This document shows positions 58,291-64,000 of a stretch of 64,000 bases of DNA, one piece after another. The translations under genes and the position numbers were made by a program. The notes below the pieces were generated by a model, which saw nothing but the letters and a program-made list of their open reading frames with translations, was not told the origin of the DNA and did not search any database. Source of the DNA: Sipunculus nudus (Eukaryota > Annelida > Sipuncula > Golfingiida > Sipunculidae); assembly GCA_026874595.1 (NCBI GenBank), contig CM049317.1, forward strand, positions 69,771,618 to 69,835,617. The letters are read 5' to 3'. Position 1 is the stretch's first letter. Each line of letters starts with the position of its first letter.

Positions 58291-58690
58291 TTATATGATC
58301 TATCCAATATAACATACTGTAACATGATTTCATTGAATAATAAGACCTATTAACCTGTTTTGTAATACAATGTTCAAAGACAGATAAATGGAGGTAACTT
58401 AAGCTTGCCATTGCACATGAATCATTTCCAATGTTACCATGCAGCAGATTTAGTACCACAAGGATTGACATAATGTTTATTAAGAGTAAACATCACCAGC
58501 CTGCACAAAGTACTTAGTAGTTCTTAACAATATTTTATTACTTACTCATGTTATAAACTTAATTAGACTGGCAATGTTGGTATGCATATATTGCTGCTTA
58601 AACCTTATGATGTTGGATAGGCACTGTCATCCGAAGGTAATTTATTTAACTAATTCATAGCACTGAACAGGTTTTTAATTTAATAGCGTT
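58291..58690. other. Spacer between two satellites
   Basis: Non-repetitive AT-rich DNA; nothing recognised. Confidence 0.5.
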
Positions 58691-59660
58691 GATGCTATCA
58701 AAGGCACTAATTATCCCTATGATGTTGGGAAAGATCTATCCAATTCTTTTTGGAATGCTGTGTGTGAAAGAAAATTAATGCTTTCACTGTGATGGCCCTA
58801 TTGAATATAGGACAGGCCTGAAATTGGACAGGGCTAGCCTTGTCATAGACACCAATCATCCCTCTGAATTTGATAAAGATCACAGGTAATGTTTCATATA
58901 CTGCACATGAAAGAAAATCAAATGTGCACCAGCAGCAGTTAATTTGAGAAAGAACAAACAAATCCTCTTTGTGATACTGTGTCCAAAATATAATCACAGA
59001 TGGGGCTCTTGAGGCCAGATTAGCATTTGGGCAGGTTCATATTTCACCTTGAAGGCACAAATCATCCCCATGAATTTGAGAGAGATCAAAGATATTTATA
59101 TAAATTCACTTTGACAGACTTTGTCCGAAATATAATCACGGACTGTGCTCTAGTGACCATACTGGCATTTGGACAGGTCTGTAATTCAACTTGTAGGTAC
59201 AGATCTTCCCCATGCAACAGAGAAAGATGAAACATATCCTCTTTGCGATACTGTGTCCAAAATATAATCATGGATGGGGCTCTTGAGGCCATATAAGCAT
59301 TTGGACAGGTCATCCCCATGCAATAGAGAAAGATGAAACATATCCTCTTTGAGATACTGTGTCCAAAATATAATCATGGATGGGGCTCCTGAGGCTATTT
59401 TAGCATTTGGACAGGACGTAATTCATCTTGTAGGCACAAATCATCCCATGAATTTGAGAAAGGTCAAACATATATACAGTGAAACCTCATTTTGTTGAAG
59501 TCGACAGGACTCTCAGAAAACTTTGACACATCCGAAGTTTGACACAAGCTGGTTTTATTTGGTAATAATTTTACTAGAGTTGTCCTGAATAAAGAGTCTG
59601 TAATTTCGACATATGTGAGTAATTTAACTTTAGCGAGTTTCACTCTCACATTATATCCAA
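58691..59660. repeat. Diverged flank of the 131-bp satellite
   Basis: Irregular, older units (GGCACAAATCATCCCCATGA, GACTTTGTCCGAAATATAAT, GATACTGTGTCCAAAATATA). A 97-bp segment duplicated near 59219-59380 and an insert at 59470-59640 break the period. Confidence 0.85.
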
Positions 59661-62060
59661 TTTGAGAGACTTTGTCTAAAATAGAATCATGGATTGTGCA
59701 CTAGTGGCCATATTGGCATTTGGACAGGTCTAATATCCACCTTGTAGGCACAAATCATCCCCATGAAATTGAGAAAGATCAAACAAATCCTCTTTGAGAT
59801 ACTTTGCTGAAATATAATCATGGATTGTGCTCTAGTGGCCATATTGTCATTTGGACAGGTCTATAATCCACCTTGTAGGCACAAATCATCGCATGAAATT
59901 GAGAAAGATCAAATAAATCCTCTTTGAGATACTTTGTCTGAAATATAATCATGGATTGTGCTCTAGTGGCCATATTGTCATTTGGACAGGTCTCTAATCC
60001 ACCTTGTAGGCACAAATCATCCCATGAAATTGAGAAAGATCATATAAATCCTCTTTGAGATACTTTGTCTGAAATATAATCACGGATTGTGCGCTAGTGG
60101 CCATATTGTCATTTGGACAGGTCTCTAATCCACCTTGTAGGCACAAATCATCCCCATGAAATTGAGATTGACCAAACAAATCCTCTTTGAGATACTGTCT
60201 GAAATATAATCACGGATTGTGCTCTAGTGGCCATAATGTCATTTGGACAGGTCTCTAATCCACCTTGTAGGCACAAATCATCCGCATGATTTGAGAAAGA
60301 TCAAACAAATCCTCTTTGAGATACTCTGTCTGAAATATAATCACGGATTGTGCTCTAGTGGCCATATTGTCATTTGGACAGGTCTCTAATCCATCTTGTA
60401 GGCACAAATCATCCCCATGAAATTGAGAAAGATCAAACAAATCCTCTTTGAGATACTGTCTGAAATATAATCACGGATTGTGCTCTAGTGGCCATATTGT
60501 CATTTGGACAGGTCTAATATCCACCTTGTAGGCACAAATCATCCCCATGAAATTGAGATTGACCATACAAATCCTCTTTGAGATACTGTCTGAAATATAA
60601 TCACGGATTGTGCTCTAGTGGCCATATTGTCATTTGGACAGGTCTAATATCCACCTTGTAGGCACAAATCATCCCCATGAAATTGAGAATGATCAAACAA
60701 ATCCTCTTTGAGATACTTTGTCTGAAATATAATCAAGGACTGTGCTCTAGTGGCCATATTGTCATTTGGACAGGTCTCTAATCCACCTTGTAGGGACAAA
60801 TCATCCCCATGAAATTGAGAAAGATCAAACAAATCCTCTTAGTGATACTGTCTGAAATATAATCACGGATTGTGCTCTAGTGGCCATATTGTAATTTGGA
60901 CAGGTCTAATATCCACCTTGTAGGCACAAATCATCCCCATGAAATTGAGATTGACCAAACAAATCCTCTTTGAGATACTGTCTGAAATATAATCACGGAT
61001 TGTGCTCTAGTGGCCATATTGTCATTTGGACAGGTCTATAATCCACCTTGTAGGCACAAATCATCCCCATGAAATTGAGAATGATCAAACAAATCCTCTT
61101 TGAGATACTTTGTCTGAAATATAATCACGGATTGTGCGCTAGTGGCCATATTGTCATTTGGACAGGTCTCTAATCCACCTTGTAGGCACAAATCATCCCC
61201 ATGAAATTGAGATTGACCAAACAAATCCTCTTTGAGATACTGTCTGAAATATAATCACGGATTGTGCTCAAGTGGCCATAATGTCATTTGGACAGGTCTA
61301 ATATCCACCTTGTAGGCACAAATCATCCGCATGATTTGGGAAAGATCAAACAAATCCTCTTTGAGATACTTTGTCTGAAATATAATCACGGATTGTGCTC
61401 TAGTGGCCATATTGTCATTTGGACAGGTCTCTAATCCACCTTGTAGGCACAAATCATCCCCATGAAATTGAGAAAGATCAAACAAATCCTCTTTGAGATA
61501 CTGTCTGAAATATAATCACGGATTGTGCTCTAGTGGCCATATTGTCATTTGGACAGGTCTAATATCCACCTTGTAGGCACAAATCATCCTCATGAAATTG
61601 AGATTGACCAAACAAATCCTCTTTGAGATACTGTCTGAAATATAATCACGGATTGTGCTCTAGTGGCCATATTGTCATTTGGACAGGTCTCTAATCCACC
61701 TTGTAGGCACAAATCATCCCCATGAAATTGAGATTGACCAAACAAATCCTCTTTGAGATACTGTCTGAAATATAATCACGGATCGTGCTCTAGTGGCCAT
61801 ATTGTCATTTGGACAGGTCTAATATCCACCTTGTAGGCACAAATCATCCCCATGAAATTGAGAATGATCAAACAAATCCTCTTTGAGATACTTTGTCTGA
61901 AATATAATCACGGATTGTGCTCTATAGTGGTTATATTGTCATTTGGACAGGTCTATAATCCACCTTGTAGGCACAAATCATCTACATGAAACTGAGAAAG
62001 GTCAAACAAATCCTCTTTGAGATACATTGCCTGAAATAAAATACAGGTTGTCTTCTGGTG
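59661..62060. repeat. 131-bp satellite, about 18 copies, with an 8-monomer higher-order period
   Basis: The unit is AAATCCTCTTTGAGATACTT, TGTCTGAAATATAATCACGG, ATTGTGCTCTAGTGGCCATA, TTGTCATTTGGACAGGTCTC, TAATCCACCTTGTAGGCACA, AATCATCCCCATGAAATTGA, GAAAGATCAAAC. Variant sites (GCGCTAG, GATTGACC, GCATGATTT, TCTAATATCC) recur in the same order about 1045 bp apart (GCGCTAG at 60091 and 61136). Confidence 0.96.
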
Positions 62061-64000
62061 GCCACTTATGAATATGGCCAGATCAGTAATTGAGAGGGCA
62101 GTAGCCCTGACTGTTAAACCAATAATCCCTATAAATCTGAGATGGATCAAACATATTCTTTCTGAGACACTGCATGTGAAAGAAAGTTCCATTAATGAAT
62201 TGAAGGGCAGCCCAACAGAACAACAAGGTGATCACTATGGGGCACTACTTTTCAAGTGGGTCCCTGTTAATAACTTGCCCATCATATTTGATTCTGTTTA
62301 TGAACACCATAAATTCTTGATCTGTTATTTAGCATAATTATTACTGGTGCAACGTCTGTTGTATGGGTTATGAGGAACTTAACTGAGAACAGAGAGATAA
62401 GAAACAATTAAATATGTATATAAAACAGACTATACTGTCAAAAAAGATAATTTTAAATTAAGAGCAAATGTTATAATTTCTGTTTGATTGTTGGAAGTGG
62501 AGGCTTTGAGGGTAAATAGTTTTGCATTTCTGTTAACACTGGCCAACAATCTTTATTACATACAGTATATGTAAAAAAATTCTGTGACATACTAATAATA
62601 CTAGGACAATAACTCATGATGTCTCAGAGTTTAGCCTTTTGATTTGGCATTTATTCATCACTGACATCATATGGTGGTGAGTTTTTGGTATATTTAGTGA
62701 AATTGTTAAAAATGGCCTGGTCAAAAAATGAAGTCAGCATGTTCTGACAGATTCTTTCAAACTTTTGCACACTGGTTCATACCTGATGTAGGAACACATG
62801 ATTAAAGACTTTAATAACATGTGCCCTTGTCTTGTAACAATAAATCATCCTGTAATATTTTCATATATGGGCCCATGAGGTCCAATATCACATACTGTCA
62901 TATGAAATCACTGAATGAGCTAAAAATAGTATACTGGAAAGGCTAAAAGATATGTCCAGAGATGTTTAAATGATGTTCAATGTACATGTGCTCTGTTAAA
63001 GTAATTCATAAGAGGAGTGTGACTCATGATGTCTCAGGTTAAGACCTTTCAAACTCTGACATAGCAGTTTGCTCATCATTGACATCATATGGTGAGATTT
63101 GTATTGGTATGTACATGTACAAACCAATTATTTAAATTAGCGATGTCACAAATGTTCTAGAGAGAAACCTGACAGTAAATTAAGATTGGTCACTTCTGTT
63201 CAGTTTTGAAATATCATGGAAATCATAAAGAAAAATTAAGGGATGGCAGGTATGTTGAAAACTACTAATTTCAAAAGTGTTGAGGGATAAGGTTGCAAGA
63301 TGACAAACCATGGCTGAATTCTTTCAAATGAGACTAAGATTACATTATCAAAACATCACCTGTTCTTTCTGCACTGTTCTCCAGCAGTTTAAGGACTTAA
63401 TTAATCCAGCTGGAACATAACTCACAAGTGCTCTAGAAAGTCAGGTGTAAACCCTATTAAACAAGAGCCAAGTTTTGCCAACCTGTTCCCTTACACCAGA
63501 TTTATAAAGAAGGCAAATTCCTCTAAGACAATGACTGAACCCCCACCCCCACTCCACCAGAAGAAGTTTCAAACCACTGATTAATATAACTGAGATGTGA
63601 CCATCCTGATAGTTTTATGAGGAGCTAATGTACCAACAAGACAATGTGGCAACAATACACAATGTGCCAACAAGAACAAATGTGGCACAGAACTAATGTG
63701 GCACCATGAGCTTATAAGGCATCAAGAACTAATATGACAACAAGATCTTATGATGGGCCAGAAGACAATGTGACAAAATAAAATAAACATGCAACTGCAC
63801 CATGAATTGTAAAAAGTGATTTGAGTATAACCCCTTGTCATTACTGAATTTAAAACAACATGTCACTGATATTATAAAACTGACTATTAAATATATATAA
63901 ATTTTGTTAAATTTAGGTAGGAATCCTAGAAACTACTTAGTCCAAGATTTTGGGCAAGGTTGCAAAATGACAATACATGGCTAGAATTCTTTCAAGTAAG
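62061..64000. other. Mostly low-repeat sequence at the right edge
   Basis: No coding similarity. Two diverged segments resemble each other: ACTCATGATGTCTCAG...GACATCATATGGT at 62610-62680 and 63022-63090. AAGGTTGCAAGATGACAA at 63290 resembles 63956 onward. Short runs of 'AATGTGGCAACAA' words occur at 63640-63780. Confidence 0.45.

Noticed and set aside
60255-61485. Minus-strand frames 'FDLSQFHGDDLCLQGGLETCPNDNMATRAQSVIIFQTKYLKEDL', possible conserved protein family
   Set aside because: The same peptide recurs in each 131-bp unit and only because the unit has few stops in that frame; there is no start, splice or codon signal.
55176-62060. CRISPR-like repeat arrays
   Set aside because: Repeats are contiguous without unique spacers, and the window is eukaryotic.

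Overview
This is an intergenic- and intron-dominated piece of a eukaryotic nuclear genome: AT-rich, with spliced exons, non-LTR retrotransposons, a Penelope-like element and several satellite arrays. The only host gene I can support is a PKNOX/PREP-class TALE homeobox gene, on the minus strand. Its protein features are bilaterian. The repeats (variable-length elements with internal tandem arrays, Rex1-like LINEs, TCAAGGTCA-rich repeats) remind me of marine molluscs, most likely a bivalve. That assignment is inference, not proof.

Layout. From 1 to 19796 lies the 3' two thirds of the PKNOX gene, read right to left: exons at 19632-19796, 17043-17372, 5131-5180, 4166-4280, 2241-2389 and 1462-1538. 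The most 5' exon(s) and the last part of the homeodomain were not found in the window. Two things stand out. The 17043-17372 and 5131-5180 pieces are halves of one coding exon, split by an 11.86 kb element (5181-17042) with CACTGT termini and a TA target duplication. Removing it restores the reading frame exactly. The intron ahead of the homeobox exon also holds eight extra tandem copies of that exon's own 3' splice site, as a 92-bp minisatellite (2391-3176).

From about 20.8 to 34.1 kb a Rex1/CR1-type LINE is scattered in four pieces. They are separated by SINE-like sequence, by large 'head-to-tail' elements that start with a GACCCATGGGTC palindrome and end in a TCAGCTGAGCTAAAA motif, and by a 336/672-bp satellite. 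Another element of this type fills 34.1-37.7 kb.

From about 39.9 to 62.1 kb the window is mostly tandem arrays: a 37-bp repeat, a 30-bp repeat (split by a 4.0 kb LINE insertion with a TGTAA target duplication), a loose A-rich repeat of about 28 bp (split by an inverted Penelope-like element and by a CpG-rich block), a 92-bp hairpin satellite and a 131-bp satellite with an eight-monomer higher-order period. The last 2 kb look mostly like low-repeat intergenic DNA.

Most open frames in the window are by-products of repeats. The retrotransposon coding regions are all broken by stops or frameshifts. No tRNA, rRNA or CRISPR feature was found. Exon limits are read from splice consensus and protein similarity recalled from the PKNOX family, not from alignment searches.
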